Shown piece by piece: positions 25,863 through 33,917 of a DNA stretch of 48,470 nucleotides. The translations under genes and the position numbers were made by a program. Every line of letters starts with the position of its first letter. The first letter of the stretch is position 1. The DNA lies in the NCBI GenBank assembly GCA_003152165.1, contig PLZO01000043.1, positions 52,424-100,893 on the forward strand. The letters run 5' to 3'. Under the pieces are notes generated by a model that was given only the letters and a program-made list of their open reading frames with translations, did no database searches and had not been told where the DNA came from. The DNA comes from Chloroflexota bacterium. GTDB lineage: Bacteria; Chloroflexota; Limnocylindria; Limnocylindrales; CSP1-4.

Positions 25863-26666
25863 GTGAGCCCCACATCACCAGAGGCCGGCTCGGTGGCAAG
25901 AGAACCGTCTTCGGGGCCACCCCGCGTCATCGTGGTCATGCCTGCCTACAACGCTGCCCAGACCCTCGAGCGCACCTACGCGGACATTCCGTTTGACGTC
26001 GTCGACCACATCATCCTGGTCGACGACGTGTCGAGAGACGAGACTGTCGACATCGCCAAGCAGCTGGGCCTGCAGGTCGTGGTCCATCGCCAGAACCGCG
26101 GCTACGGCGGCAACCAGAAGACGTGCTATGCGACGGCGCTGGCGGAAGGTGCGGAGGTGGTGGTGATGCTCCACCCCGACTACCAGTACGACGCGACCAG
26201 GATCCCCGAGCTGATCGCCCCGATCGTCTCCGGTGAGAAGGACCTGATGCTTGGCAGCCGGTTCCTGGGCAATCCACTGGCTGGTGGGATGCCCCGCTGG
26301 AAGTACATCAGCAACCGCTTCCTGACAGGCGTCGAGAACATCGTCTTTGGACTGCGCCTGTCCGAGTACCACACTGGACTGCGGGCCTACAGCCGGGCGC
26401 TCCTTGAGGCGATCCCGTACGAACTCAACAGTGATGATTTCGTGTTCGACCAGGAGCTGATCGCCCAGGTCGTCGCTGCCCGGCGGTTCAGGATCGGCGA
26501 GATCGGCGTGCCGACCCGCTATTTCGAGGAGGCCAGCTCAGTTGGCTTCAAGCGCAGCGTCGTGTACGGGCTGGAGACCCTCGGGGTGGTTATCCGCTAC
26601 ATGCTCCACGTGACCCGGATCCGCCGCTCGCCGAAGTTGACCGCCCGCGGCCGCACGACCGGCTGA
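25863..26666 (+). CDS. Family 2 glycosyltransferase (DPM1-like)
   Basis: A 267-residue GT-A glycosyltransferase. VIVVMPAYNAAQTLERTY, the nucleotide-sugar DXD-like IILVDDVSRDETV, QNRGYGGNQKTCY, MLHPDYQYDATRIPEL and SRFLGNPLAGGMPRWKY resemble polyprenyl-phosphate sugar transferases. There is no transmembrane anchor. The gene is 4 bp before a multi-spanning flippase-like protein, suggesting a lipid-linked sugar or polysaccharide pathway. The donor sugar cannot be deduced. Confidence 0.9.
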   Translation: MSPTSPEAGSVAREPSSGPPRVIVVMPAYNAAQTLERTYADIPFDVVDHIILVDDVSRDETVDIAKQLGLQVVVHRQNRGYGGNQKTCYATALAEGAEVVVMLHPDYQYDATRIPELIAPIVSGEKDLMLGSRFLGNPLAGGMPRWKYISNRFLTGVENIVFGLRLSEYHTGLRAYSRALLEAIPYELNSDDFVFDQELIAQVVAARRFRIGEIGVPTRYFEEASSVGFKRSVVYGLETLGVVIRYMLHVTRIRRSPKLTARGRTTG

Positions 26667-26670
26667 CGGA

Positions 26671-27681
26671 GTGCGCGGCCGGAACGGCGCGATCCTGCGG
26701 GTCGGGATCGGCCTCGCGATCTCGATCTTCTCGCTCTGGTTCGTCCTGCGTGACGTCGATCTGGGTCAGGCCTGGGCCATCATCCGAACTGCCAACCCGG
26801 GCTGGCTGGCGCTCGGCCTGGTCTGCCTGTCGGCCGACGTCCTGATCCGGGCCGTGCGTTGGCAGCGCCTGATCCTGCCGATCCAGCGTGTTCGGTACGT
26901 CCCGATCCTGGGTTACCTCCTCGTCGGCTACCTCGCCAATAACGTCCTGCCGGCCCGCCTGGGCGAGCTCGTGCGGAGCCACTACCTGGGCGATCGCGAG
27001 CGAATCAGCCGGGCCTCGACCCTGGGCACGGTCGTCGTCGAGCGGGTGGTCGACATCGCGGTGCTCGTGGCGATCGCGGCCGTGGCGATTCTGGTGCTGA
27101 ACGTCCGCGGCGTTGTGGCCAGTGCGATCCTCGTCGGCCTCGCGGTCACGGGGCTGCTCGTGGTCGCCCTGGCGATCGGGATCACTGCCCATCGGCTGCC
27201 CGGTGCCCGACGCCTGGCGATCGTGGTCGAGCGTTGGCCGAGCATGGCCGGAGGCGCCCGGAAGCTGCGCAACGGGCTGGCGGTCGCCGGCCGGCCACGG
27301 ACCCTGGCCGAGGCCCTCGTCCTGAGCGTCGCGGCGTGGGGTGCAACGGTTATTGCCTTCGCCGCGATCGGCCAGGCGATCGGGCTTCACCTTCTCATCG
27401 GCGAGGCGTCTCTGCTTGCCGCCGGGATCGCCCTGGCCACGGCCATCCCGTCGGGACCAGGCTACCTCGGGACGTACGAGCTAGCAGCCGTGAAGATCGC
27501 CGAGGCCCTCGGGCGGTCAACCGATCAGGCCTTCGCGCTGGCCCTCCTGGCTCACGCCTCGGTCATCATCCTGACCTCGGTCGCCGGCGCGGTGGCATTC
27601 CTGCGACTGGGCTGGACGAGCAGCGTCCGAGAGCTCGAGGACGTGGTTGCTGGCGCTCCCGATCCGGATGCCCTCCCGTAG
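26671..27681 (+). CDS. Lysylphosphatidylglycerol-synthase-TM/flippase-like membrane protein
   Basis: A 336-residue integral membrane protein with about eight hydrophobic segments. LIRAVRWQRLILPIQRVRY, NNVLPARLGELVRSHYLG and the late AIPSGPGYLGTYELA stretch are the conserved features of the DUF/YbhN-AglD family related to the membrane part of MprF. Such proteins are proposed flippases that often pair with GT2 enzymes, as here. The GTG start is 4 nt after the GT2 stop. The transcript is closed by the hairpin at 27732-27762. Confidence 0.88.
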   Translation: MRGRNGAILRVGIGLAISIFSLWFVLRDVDLGQAWAIIRTANPGWLALGLVCLSADVLIRAVRWQRLILPIQRVRYVPILGYLLVGYLANNVLPARLGELVRSHYLGDRERISRASTLGTVVVERVVDIAVLVAIAAVAILVLNVRGVVASAILVGLAVTGLLVVALAIGITAHRLPGARRLAIVVERWPSMAGGARKLRNGLAVAGRPRTLAEALVLSVAAWGATVIAFAAIGQAIGLHLLIGEASLLAAGIALATAIPSGPGYLGTYELAAVKIAEALGRSTDQAFALALLAHASVIILTSVAGAVAFLRLGWTSSVRELEDVVAGAPDPDALP

Positions 27682-27731
27682 GGCGATCTCCAAAGCGCAC
27701 TCCCGTAGAGGGGCGAGCCCGACCAGAATCG

Positions 27732-27762
27732 ATGAGCCCCCGGCCGGCGGCCGGGGGCTCAT
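27732..27762. terminator. Bidirectional hairpin terminator
   Basis: A 14-bp perfect stem (ATGAGCCCCCGGCC and its complement) with a three-base loop lies in the gap between the convergent flippase-like gene and the ABC substrate-binding protein gene. No long T-run flanks it. Confidence 0.75.
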
Positions 27763-27783
27763 TCGGACCGTCGCGAGCGACAG

Positions 27784-28692
27784 TTACTTCACGAAGCCGT
27801 TCGCCTTGAGCCACGACGTGGCGACGGTTGCAATGTCCATCTTGTCGACGGAGATCTGCTTGTCGAGCTGAGTGAGCGTTGCCGTGTCCATCTTCGCCGA
27901 CACGTCGTTGAGGATCTTCTCGAACGAGGCCTTGTCGACCTTGGCCAGATAGTCGTTGCGGACGAGCGGCGCGATGTTGTCCGCCGGCTGGGTCTCTTTG
28001 TCGTCCTGCAGGACGACCCAGTTGTTGACGGCGATGTCGGGCTGCGTCGAGCACAGCTCGCCGACATCGATTGTCTTCCCGAGCAGGGCCTGGGCCATCG
28101 GCGTGTCGCACGCCGAGAGGAGGGTCGCCTTTGACAGGTCCAGCCCATACGCGGACTTGAGCGCAGCGCCGCAGACTGGGTTGGTTGGGCAGTCCGTGGC
28201 GACGCCGAACTTGAGCTGGCTCTGGACGGCGGCCAGATCGCTCATCTTCGTCAGGTGGAACTGCGTCGCCGTGTCCTGGCGGACGACAAAGGCGTTCTGG
28301 TCCGCCGCCGGTGAGTTGTTGAGGACGGTGATCCCACCACCCTTGCCGTTCAGCACGCTCTGGAGTGCGGCCTCGTTGGCCGCCGGGTCACCGGTTTGCT
28401 TGCCCGGCTCGTAGTATGCGAGGCCGCTGCCGATGTACTCAGGCTTCAGGTCGATCTGGCCGCTTTCGAGAGCTGGTGCAGAGACCTTCCGGGTGCCGAT
28501 CCCGATGCCGGTCCGGTCGACGGTGTAGCCGTTGGCCTCGAGGGCCTGGCCGTAGATCTCGGCCATCAGCTTCGATTCATAGAAGCCATCTGAACCGATC
28601 TTGATCGTTGGCTTGCTGCCCCCTCCCGTCGAACAGGCGCTCAAAAGCACCAGCATCGACGCCCCGAGGGCGAGCGCGCGGTGTAGCCGCAT
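27784..28692 (-). CDS. Osmoprotectant ABC transporter substrate-binding lipoprotein
   Basis: A 302-residue exported binding protein of the glycine betaine/choline/carnitine family (ProX/OpuBC/OsmF type). The signal peptide ends in LLSAC with lipid-anchored Cys20. TIKIGSDGFYESKLMAEIYGQ, PEYIGSGLAYYEPGK, FVVRQDTATQFHL and AYGLDLSKATLL follow the family order. AGGAGG lies 9 nt before ATG 28692. It follows the second permease gene by about 110 bp and has its own predicted promoter, which may raise its level above that of the membrane subunits. Ligand selectivity is not predictable by eye. Confidence 0.92.
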   Translation of the reverse strand: MRLHRALALGASMLVLLSACSTGGGSKPTIKIGSDGFYESKLMAEIYGQALEANGYTVDRTGIGIGTRKVSAPALESGQIDLKPEYIGSGLAYYEPGKQTGDPAANEAALQSVLNGKGGGITVLNNSPAADQNAFVVRQDTATQFHLTKMSDLAAVQSQLKFGVATDCPTNPVCGAALKSAYGLDLSKATLLSACDTPMAQALLGKTIDVGELCSTQPDIAVNNWVVLQDDKETQPADNIAPLVRNDYLAKVDKASFEKILNDVSAKMDTATLTQLDKQISVDKMDIATVATSWLKANGFVK

Positions 28693-28748
28693 GTGGGTTT
28701 GCCTCCTCCTTCTTCGCGCCACCCGGACAGGTGGCGGCTGGCCAGCCG

Positions 28749-28780
28749 ACTATATCAGTGGAATCGGCAAGGACCGTCAA
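28749..28780 (-). promoter_or_regulatory. Predicted internal promoter for the substrate-binding protein gene
   Basis: On the minus strand TTGACG (28780-28775) is followed after 17-20 bp by the AT-rich run TGATATAGT (28757-28749), the only such island in the gap. A 7-bp hairpin (28717-28736) lies in the predicted leader, upstream of the Shine-Dalgarno. Confidence 0.5.
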
Positions 28781-28800
28781 GCGCGAGTCCTCGAAACCGA

Positions 28801-29496
28801 TTACGCCGGTTCGACGCCACTGGATGAGCCGGCCCGCCGCAGGCCGGGTGAGGTGAGAGCCCGCTGCAGGAGGGCGAAGCCGCCCTCGGCGACGAGCGCC
28901 AGCGCCGCGACCAGGAAGACGCCGCCGAACAGCTGACCGTCGTCGTTCTGGGCCACCCCGTCGACGAGGTACCGGCCCAGCCCACCGAAGCCGAAGAGGG
29001 CGCCGAGGGTCGCCGTCGCGATCACCTGGACGGTTGCCGACCGCAGTCCCCCGGCGATCACCGGCAGGGCAATCGGAACCTCGATCCGACCGAGGATCTG
29101 CCGCTCGCGGAAGCCCATCCCGCGGGCTGCCTCGACCAGCTCGCGGTCCACGCCGGCGACGCCTGCGTAGGCGTTCACGAGGATGGGCGGGATCGCCAGG
29201 ATGATCATGGCGAAAAGGGTCGGGTAGACCTTGAAGCCGAGCTCGGGATCGAAGGCCTGGGTGATCGGGGCAATGATCCCGATGGCGGCCAGCGAGGGGA
29301 TTGCCCGGCCGATGTTCGCGGCGTTGACCGCCAGGGTCGCCGCCCGGCCGGTGTGACCGATCCAGACGCCGATCGGGAGGGCAACCGCTGCGGCAATCAG
29401 CAGGGAGATCCCCGAGATCCCGACCTGTTCGATGAGCCGGACGGGGATCCCGTCAGGACCGGACCAGTGCGCGGGATCCAACAGCCAGTCGATCAT
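28801..29496 (-). CDS. Osmoprotectant ABC transporter permease (second)
   Basis: A 231-residue inner-membrane permease of the ProW/OpuBB/OpuBD class with about six hydrophobic segments. The transporter EAA-type loop reads LVEAARGMGFRERQILGRIEVPIALP. VIGHTGRAATLAVNAANIGRAIPSLA-like N-terminal helices match the family. The ATG overlaps the stop of the preceding permease by 4 bp. It probably forms a heterodimer with that paralogue. Confidence 0.92.
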   Translation of the reverse strand: MIDWLLDPAHWSGPDGIPVRLIEQVGISGISLLIAAAVALPIGVWIGHTGRAATLAVNAANIGRAIPSLAAIGIIAPITQAFDPELGFKVYPTLFAMIILAIPPILVNAYAGVAGVDRELVEAARGMGFRERQILGRIEVPIALPVIAGGLRSATVQVIATATLGALFGFGGLGRYLVDGVAQNDDGQLFGGVFLVAALALVAEGGFALLQRALTSPGLRRAGSSSGVEPA

Positions 29497-30191
29497 CCGC
29501 CGGCCTCGCCGAGTCCTGGCACGCGCCGCTCGGGGATGGATAGCCGAGCCGCCTGCTCGGGCGCCCACGGCGTCAACCGCCGCTCGATTCTGACAAAGAT
29601 CACGTCGACCGCGATCGCCAGGACGATCGATGGCACAGCGCCGGTGAGGATCTCGGTGGGGAAGGCCCGGTGATAGCCCTCGAAGATAAAGAAGCCCAGC
29701 CCGCCGAACGAATCGCCGAGCGTCGCCGAGATCGTGACGAGTCCAATCGTGGACACGCTCGCCAGCCGGAGGCCTGCCACGATGAGCGGGATGGACAGCG
29801 GCAGGACGATCCGCTGGAACCGTTCCCGGCGACCGTAGCCCATGCCGTCGGCCGCGTCGAGGACATCGTTTGGCACCGCGTCGAAGCCTGCGACGATGTT
29901 CCGGACCAGGATGACGAGGGTGTACATGATCAGCGGGATCTCGGCGGTGTAGATCGACAGGCCGGTGATCGAGACGAGCGCGGCGAACACGGCCAGGCTC
30001 GGGATCGTATACAGGACTCCGGCGAGTCCGCTGATCAGGGGATAGGCTGACCGGCGCGACTGGACGACCAGGGCGAGCCCGAAGGAGATCGCGAAACCCA
30101 TAGCCACGGCAATAGCGGCGAGCTCGAGATGCTGGACCGTACGGCCGAGGATGGTCCCCAGGTGATCGCCGATCCAGCCCCAGTCGATCAC
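29493..30191 (-). CDS. Osmoprotectant ABC transporter permease (first)
   Basis: A 232-residue inner-membrane permease paralogous to the next gene. GLAGVLYTIPSLAVFAALV, LVILVRNIVAGFDAVP and the EAA loop VLDAADGMGYGRRERFQRIVLPLSIP identify the ProW/OpuB family. It is coupled by 4-bp overlaps to both the ATPase gene upstream and the second permease downstream, so the three membrane-associated subunits are translated together. Confidence 0.92.
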   Translation of the reverse strand: MIDWGWIGDHLGTILGRTVQHLELAAIAVAMGFAISFGLALVVQSRRSAYPLISGLAGVLYTIPSLAVFAALVSITGLSIYTAEIPLIMYTLVILVRNIVAGFDAVPNDVLDAADGMGYGRRERFQRIVLPLSIPLIVAGLRLASVSTIGLVTISATLGDSFGGLGFFIFEGYHRAFPTEILTGAVPSIVLAIAVDVIFVRIERRLTPWAPEQAARLSIPERRVPGLGEAGG

Positions 30192-31396
30192 GGCTCGGCC
30201 GGCTTGCGCTCGCCCGGTTGGTGCTTGGCGGTCGCGGCCTGGACGGGCTCACGCAGGAACCCGCCGATCACCTCGGTCGTGACCAGGCCCGTCACCCGTC
30301 CCGCGCGGTCGACGACGATGCCCGTATGGACGTCAGCGTCGAGCATCATCGAGAGGGCGTCCTTGAGGGTGGTCTCCGGCGAGAGCAGAGGCGACATGGG
30401 GATGGCCATCGCCTCGGTCAGCACGCCGTCGCCCTCGATCTCGACATCGCGCAGCCAGCCAACCGGCCGCTCCTGGGCGTCGACCAGGAGGAGATAGGGC
30501 AACGGGTCGGCCAGGGCGCGCCGACGCGCCTCGCCGGCGGGCTCGCCGATCCGGCCCGTGACGGCCGGCCGGAGCTCGATGTCGCGGATCCGGCTGAGCG
30601 ACAGCCGCTTCAGGCCCCGGTCGGCGCCGACGAACCGCGCGACGAAGTCGGACGCCGGGGCGGCCAGCAGCTCGGTCGGCGTTCCGAACTGGGCCACCCG
30701 GCCGCCTTGCTCGAAGACGGCGACGAGGTCGCCCATCTTGATCGCTTCGTCGATGTCATGAGTGACGAACAGGATCGTCTTGGCCAGCTCCTCCTGGAGC
30801 CGAAGGAACTCGTCCTGAAGGCGTTCTCGGACGATCGGATCGACGGCCCCAAACGGCTCGTCCATCAGCATGATCGGCGGGTCCGCCGCGAGGGCCCGGG
30901 CGACACCGACCCGCTGACGCTCACCACCGGAGAGCTGGCTGGGAAACCGTCGCGCGTACTTCGCCGGGTCGAGCCCGACCAGACCGAGCAGCTCCTCCGA
31001 GCGTTCCTTGATTCGGGGCGCCGCCCAGCCCAGGAGGCGGGGCACGGTGCCGACGTTCTCGACGATCGTCTGGTGCGGAAACAGGCCGGTCTGCTGGATC
31101 ACGTAGCCGATCCCACGGCGCAGGTCGGTCACCTCCCGACTGGCGGCGTCGACGCCGTCGAGGAGGATTCGGCCCGAGGTCGGCTCGATCAGCCGGTTGA
31201 CCATTTTGAGCGAGGTCGTCTTGCCGCAGCCGGACGGCCCGACGAGCACGCAGATCCTGCCGGCCGGGATCGCCAGTGACAGGTCATTGACGGCGCCCGG
31301 CGCGGCTGCCCTGCCAGCTTTCGCTGCCGTTGGCCCGTACACCTTGCTGACGTGGTCGAACTCGACCGTGGCGGCTCGACCGCGACCGGTGTCCAT
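30188..31396 (-). CDS. Osmoprotectant ABC transporter ATP-binding protein with CBS domains
   Basis: A 402-residue ATPase of the ProV/OpuBA type. Walker A is GPSGCGKTTS, the Q-loop is VIQQTGLFPHQT, the ABC signature is LSGGERQRVGVARAL, Walker B is IMLMDEPFGAVDP, and the H-loop is FVTHDIDEAIKMGD. After residue 265 a degenerate and a clearer CBS module follow (LLVDAQERPVGWL and TGIVVDRAGRVTGLVTTEVI). In OpuA-type systems CBS modules sense ionic strength or cyclic-di-AMP. A GGGAGGAG lies 10 nt before the ATG. First gene of the minus-strand transporter operon. Confidence 0.94.
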   Translation of the reverse strand: MDTGRGRAATVEFDHVSKVYGPTAAKAGRAAAPGAVNDLSLAIPAGRICVLVGPSGCGKTTSLKMVNRLIEPTSGRILLDGVDAASREVTDLRRGIGYVIQQTGLFPHQTIVENVGTVPRLLGWAAPRIKERSEELLGLVGLDPAKYARRFPSQLSGGERQRVGVARALAADPPIMLMDEPFGAVDPIVRERLQDEFLRLQEELAKTILFVTHDIDEAIKMGDLVAVFEQGGRVAQFGTPTELLAAPASDFVARFVGADRGLKRLSLSRIRDIELRPAVTGRIGEPAGEARRRALADPLPYLLLVDAQERPVGWLRDVEIEGDGVLTEAMAIPMSPLLSPETTLKDALSMMLDADVHTGIVVDRAGRVTGLVTTEVIGGFLREPVQAATAKHQPGERKPAEP

Positions 31397-31633
31397 GGCG
31401 GCCCCAACTCCTCCCGTCAGCTAGCGGAGCATCGGCGATCTCAGGCCACATCTATTCTGACCCGCAGAATGGAAACAGCCGACGTGCGATCGTGCAACCC
31501 ATGGCCGGATACCGATGCCAATGAGTGCTCCAGCCGCCGCTCGCTGACCGTGCGCCGGAATACGACGGTCAGTGCGGTGCCGGCGGACTGATACGCTCGC
31601 CGACTTGACTCTTGGTCGAGGCTGACAGCCGTT
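31397..31633. other. Intergenic gap with an inverted repeat
   Basis: No credible coding frame. It holds the leader of the ABC transporter operon on the minus strand and the 3' side of the luciferase-like gene. An 8-bp inverted repeat (CTGACCGT at 31544-31551 and ACGGTCAG at 31565-31572) with a 13-nt spacing could be an operator or weak hairpin. Confidence 0.35.
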
Positions 31634-32578
31634 CTAGGCGAGGAGCGGCTTGACCTCGCCGATGAAGCGCTCGAGCGTCTCGGTGTCGTAGGGCGCCGGC
31701 TGCTCGGAAAGCACAGTCTTGAAGCCGAGCTCCACGTACGGCCTTAGCTTGTCGGCGATCTCGGCCGGCGAGCCGTTCCAGAATGTGTCGTCGTCGGCCA
31801 CGTTGGCCCAGGGCGTTCGGTTGTGCTCGAGCGCGGCGTGCATCACCCGTTCGGCCTCGGCCTGGCTGTCGCGGATCGTGAGCTTCACGCCAAGGGTGAA
31901 CTCGATCTCGGCGATGTCCCGGCCGACCGCGTCGCAGTGGCCGCGGAGGACTTCGACCTTGTGAGCCAGGAACTCAGGGGTGCCCATTGCGTTCCACATA
32001 TCGGCGTATCTGGCGACGGTCCGCAGCGTCTTCTTCTCGCCACTGCCGCCGATCATGATCGGGAGGCGGGGCTGGACCGGCGCTGGGTGGTGACGGAGCT
32101 CGTTGAACGCGTAGTGGCCGCCCGGCGCCGAGCTGAACGTTTCACCGTCGAGCACGCTGCGCATCGCTTCGACCGACTCGTCGAGCCAGTCGAGTCGCTG
32201 CCCGAAGCCCGACCCGAAGTCGATCCCGTGGGCCCGGTGCTCCGGCTCCATCCACGCCCCGCCAATGCCCAGGATTGCCCGGCCGTTGCTGATGTGATCG
32301 AGCGTCGCCGCGTTCTTGGCGACGAGCCCGGGATTGCGGAAAGTGTTCGCGCCGACGAGCAGGCCGAGCCGGGTCCGCTTCGTAGCGATCGCCCAGGCTG
32401 CGATCGTTGACCAGCCGTCGAAGATCGGCTGATACGGATCGCCGAAGATCGCGTACAGGTGGTCCCACGCCCAGAGGCTGTCGTAGCCGAAGTTGTCGAC
32501 CCGCTTGGCGCCCTCGAGCATCTCGGGCCAGCTCACGGCCTGGCTCCAGAGCAGGATTCCGCACTTGAGATCGGGCAT
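31634..32578 (-). CDS. Luciferase-like (LLM class) flavin/F420-dependent oxidoreductase
   Basis: A 314-residue TIM-barrel protein of the bacterial luciferase superfamily. CGILLWSQAVSWPEMLEGAKRVD, LWAWDHLYAIFGDP, TKRTRLGLLVGANTFRNPGLVAKNAATLD, GRAILGIGGAWMEPEHRAHGI and LPIMIGGSGEKKTLRTVARYAD show the whole family pattern. The form of this pattern is that of TIGR-type F420-dependent members, but F420 versus FMN cannot be settled here. ATG 32578 is chosen because it starts the barrel. It is a single gene downstream of which nothing overlaps. Its substrate is unknown. Confidence 0.9.
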   Translation of the reverse strand: MPDLKCGILLWSQAVSWPEMLEGAKRVDNFGYDSLWAWDHLYAIFGDPYQPIFDGWSTIAAWAIATKRTRLGLLVGANTFRNPGLVAKNAATLDHISNGRAILGIGGAWMEPEHRAHGIDFGSGFGQRLDWLDESVEAMRSVLDGETFSSAPGGHYAFNELRHHPAPVQPRLPIMIGGSGEKKTLRTVARYADMWNAMGTPEFLAHKVEVLRGHCDAVGRDIAEIEFTLGVKLTIRDSQAEAERVMHAALEHNRTPWANVADDDTFWNGSPAEIADKLRPYVELGFKTVLSEQPAPYDTETLERFIGEVKPLLA

Positions 32579-32730
32579 CGGGCGTGTACTCCGGGCAGGA
32601 CTGGCAGGGGACCCAAGTATCGCCGATCCGGAGCCGGGTCCGGGCTCGGCCCCTCGTCGACTGAGCTGTCCGCGCTGCCCGAAGCCTGGCCGGCATCTGC
32701 GTGCACGTAGTAAATCAAACGGCGGCCCCG

Positions 32731-32751
32731 CGGCCAAATCACGGCCAAATC
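32731..32751. repeat. 10-bp direct repeat
   Basis: CGGCCAAATC occurs twice (32731-32740 and 32742-32751), about 45 bp outside the left end of the IS1595-type element and upstream of the luciferase-like gene. It may be an operator pair or chance. Confidence 0.4.
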
Positions 32752-32794
32752 GCGCTCGGCGACCCCGTCTGCGCCGTACCAGGAGCGTATCGTT

Positions 32795-32825
32795 CGGGGT
32801 TATATACTTCACGCACAAGGTCCGA
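32795..32825 (+). repeat. Left terminal inverted repeat of the IS1595-like element
   Basis: CGGGGTTATATACTTCACGC followed by ACAAGGTCCGA. It aligns with the reverse complement of 35007-35034 at 25 positions, allowing two small indels. Confidence 0.75.
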
Positions 32826-32831
32826 TAGAAT
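32826..32831 (+). promoter_or_regulatory. Predicted -10 element of the passenger gene
   Basis: TAGAAT immediately inside the left inverted repeat ends 6 nt before GTG 32838, a leaderless layout. The repeat itself may supply the upstream promoter part. Confidence 0.4.
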
Positions 32832-32837
32832 GACTCG

Positions 32838-33566
32838 GTGGACTCCAACCGAGTATCGGTTCAGAGCGCTGCGTTCAAGGCGCTTTCGGATGCCCCGACT
32901 CCCATCAAGGCCGGCGAGTTGATGCTTGGAGCGGGTGGGGCTATCAGTGTGGCTGGGGCTGCGCTGAACCTATGGTCGCTGCCTCCCCATGCCAGCGATC
33001 CGCCCGTTATTTCATGGCTGTTGTGGTCTGTCTTGTTATGTGGGATTGGGGTCTTCGCCTGGGGAGCCATCAGCTTGATCCTGTGGACCGTCCAAGGGGG
33101 TATCCGGTCGGTTCAAGTCGTAAGAACGAACGCGGGCGGCCTGGTACCTCACATTCGCGTTACGGTCGAACGGGGGCCGGAGGGCGAAAGGGTCGCGACG
33201 CGGGCGTTCAAGGACCTAGAGGATCAACAGCTGCGGGGCTCGATGATCTGGCGGTGGAGACCCCGTTGGACTGAGGCGCGGGCCGAGCTGATTACGACGG
33301 GTAGGTCCGTCCGCGAGCGTCTAGCTGCGTATGACCCATCAGCGCCCTCCACCGAGTCATCAGGAGAACTCGCGGTCAACGTCATCCAGTGGGTCGAGAA
33401 GTACTGGAAAACCCGCCAGTGGATGTGGCAGATGCCCGACTGGACGATGCCGCGAGTGCAGGATGCGATCAGTCAGGCTCCATCAACCAATCGTCAGGAC
33501 TGGAAGCGGTTCTGGCTCAAGCACATCGACACCGCTCTGGTGTGGCTCGAGAAACACGATGCTTGA
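32838..33566 (+). CDS. Passenger protein with two membrane segments, function unknown
   Basis: A 242-residue protein that I do not recognise. Residues about 23-48 (AGELMLGAGGAISVAGAALN) and 58-85 (VISWLLWSVLLCGIGVFAWG) are likely transmembrane hairpins. The remainder is soluble and rich in Trp (VEKYWKTRQWMWQMPDWTMP). It lies wholly between the inverted repeats of the mobile element and is transcribed opposite to the transposase, so it is probably a passenger gene. Codon use is visibly less GC-biased than in neighbours outside the element, consistent with transfer. Confidence 0.65.
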   Translation: MDSNRVSVQSAAFKALSDAPTPIKAGELMLGAGGAISVAGAALNLWSLPPHASDPPVISWLLWSVLLCGIGVFAWGAISLILWTVQGGIRSVQVVRTNAGGLVPHIRVTVERGPEGERVATRAFKDLEDQQLRGSMIWRWRPRWTEARAELITTGRSVRERLAAYDPSAPSTESSGELAVNVIQWVEKYWKTRQWMWQMPDWTMPRVQDAISQAPSTNRQDWKRFWLKHIDTALVWLEKHDA

Positions 33567-33628
33567 GGACCTAGACCTCAGGGACGGTCCCCGCCATAAC
33601 CCGCGTCACGTATTAGCGGAAGGACCCA

Positions 33629-33871
33629 CTAGTGCTTGATCGTCTTGGTTTCTTGAACGCCTTGCGCAGCCGCCAGGATCAGCTGATTGAGCGTGTCTGC
33701 GATCGTCTTGGCGAGATTCTGGTTCATTCGTATCCGGGCGACGATCACCGTCGGCTCGGCGTGAGGGCCCGGTTCGCCGCTCGGCTCCGATCGATTGAGA
33801 GTGAGAGCAACCCCGAACTGACCTGCGCTCACGCTGAAACCGTCCGCGTAGATATCCGGGTAGTCAGCCAT
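33629..33871 (-). CDS. Small DUF3467-like protein inside the mobile element
   Basis: An 80-residue protein starting at ATG 33871 behind GGGAGGATACGAA (good Shine-Dalgarno, 7-nt spacing). An 85-residue alternative start at 33886 lacks this site. It reads YADGFSVSAGQFGVALTLNR and then VARIRMNQNLAKTIADTLNQLI. The pattern of a beta-rich half followed by 'R.M....AK.....L...I' resembles DUF3467, a small family of unknown function. It is encoded just downstream of the transposase on the same strand, 46 bp away, so it is probably co-transcribed with it. Confidence 0.7.
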   Translation of the reverse strand: MADYPDIYADGFSVSAGQFGVALTLNRSEPSGEPGPHAEPTVIVARIRMNQNLAKTIADTLNQLILAAAQGVQETKTIKH

Positions 33872-33917
33872 TTCGTATCCTCCCAAGTAGTCCTGAACTC
33901 ACCAACCGAGACGGTTA

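Noticed and set aside
30218-31279. 353-codon frame antisense to the ABC ATPase
   Set aside because: Shadow of a gene with all Walker and signature motifs.
31352-31591. Short plus-strand frame upstream of the ABC transporter operon
   Set aside because: Starts antisense within the ATPase gene, no ribosome-binding site and no recognisable sequence.
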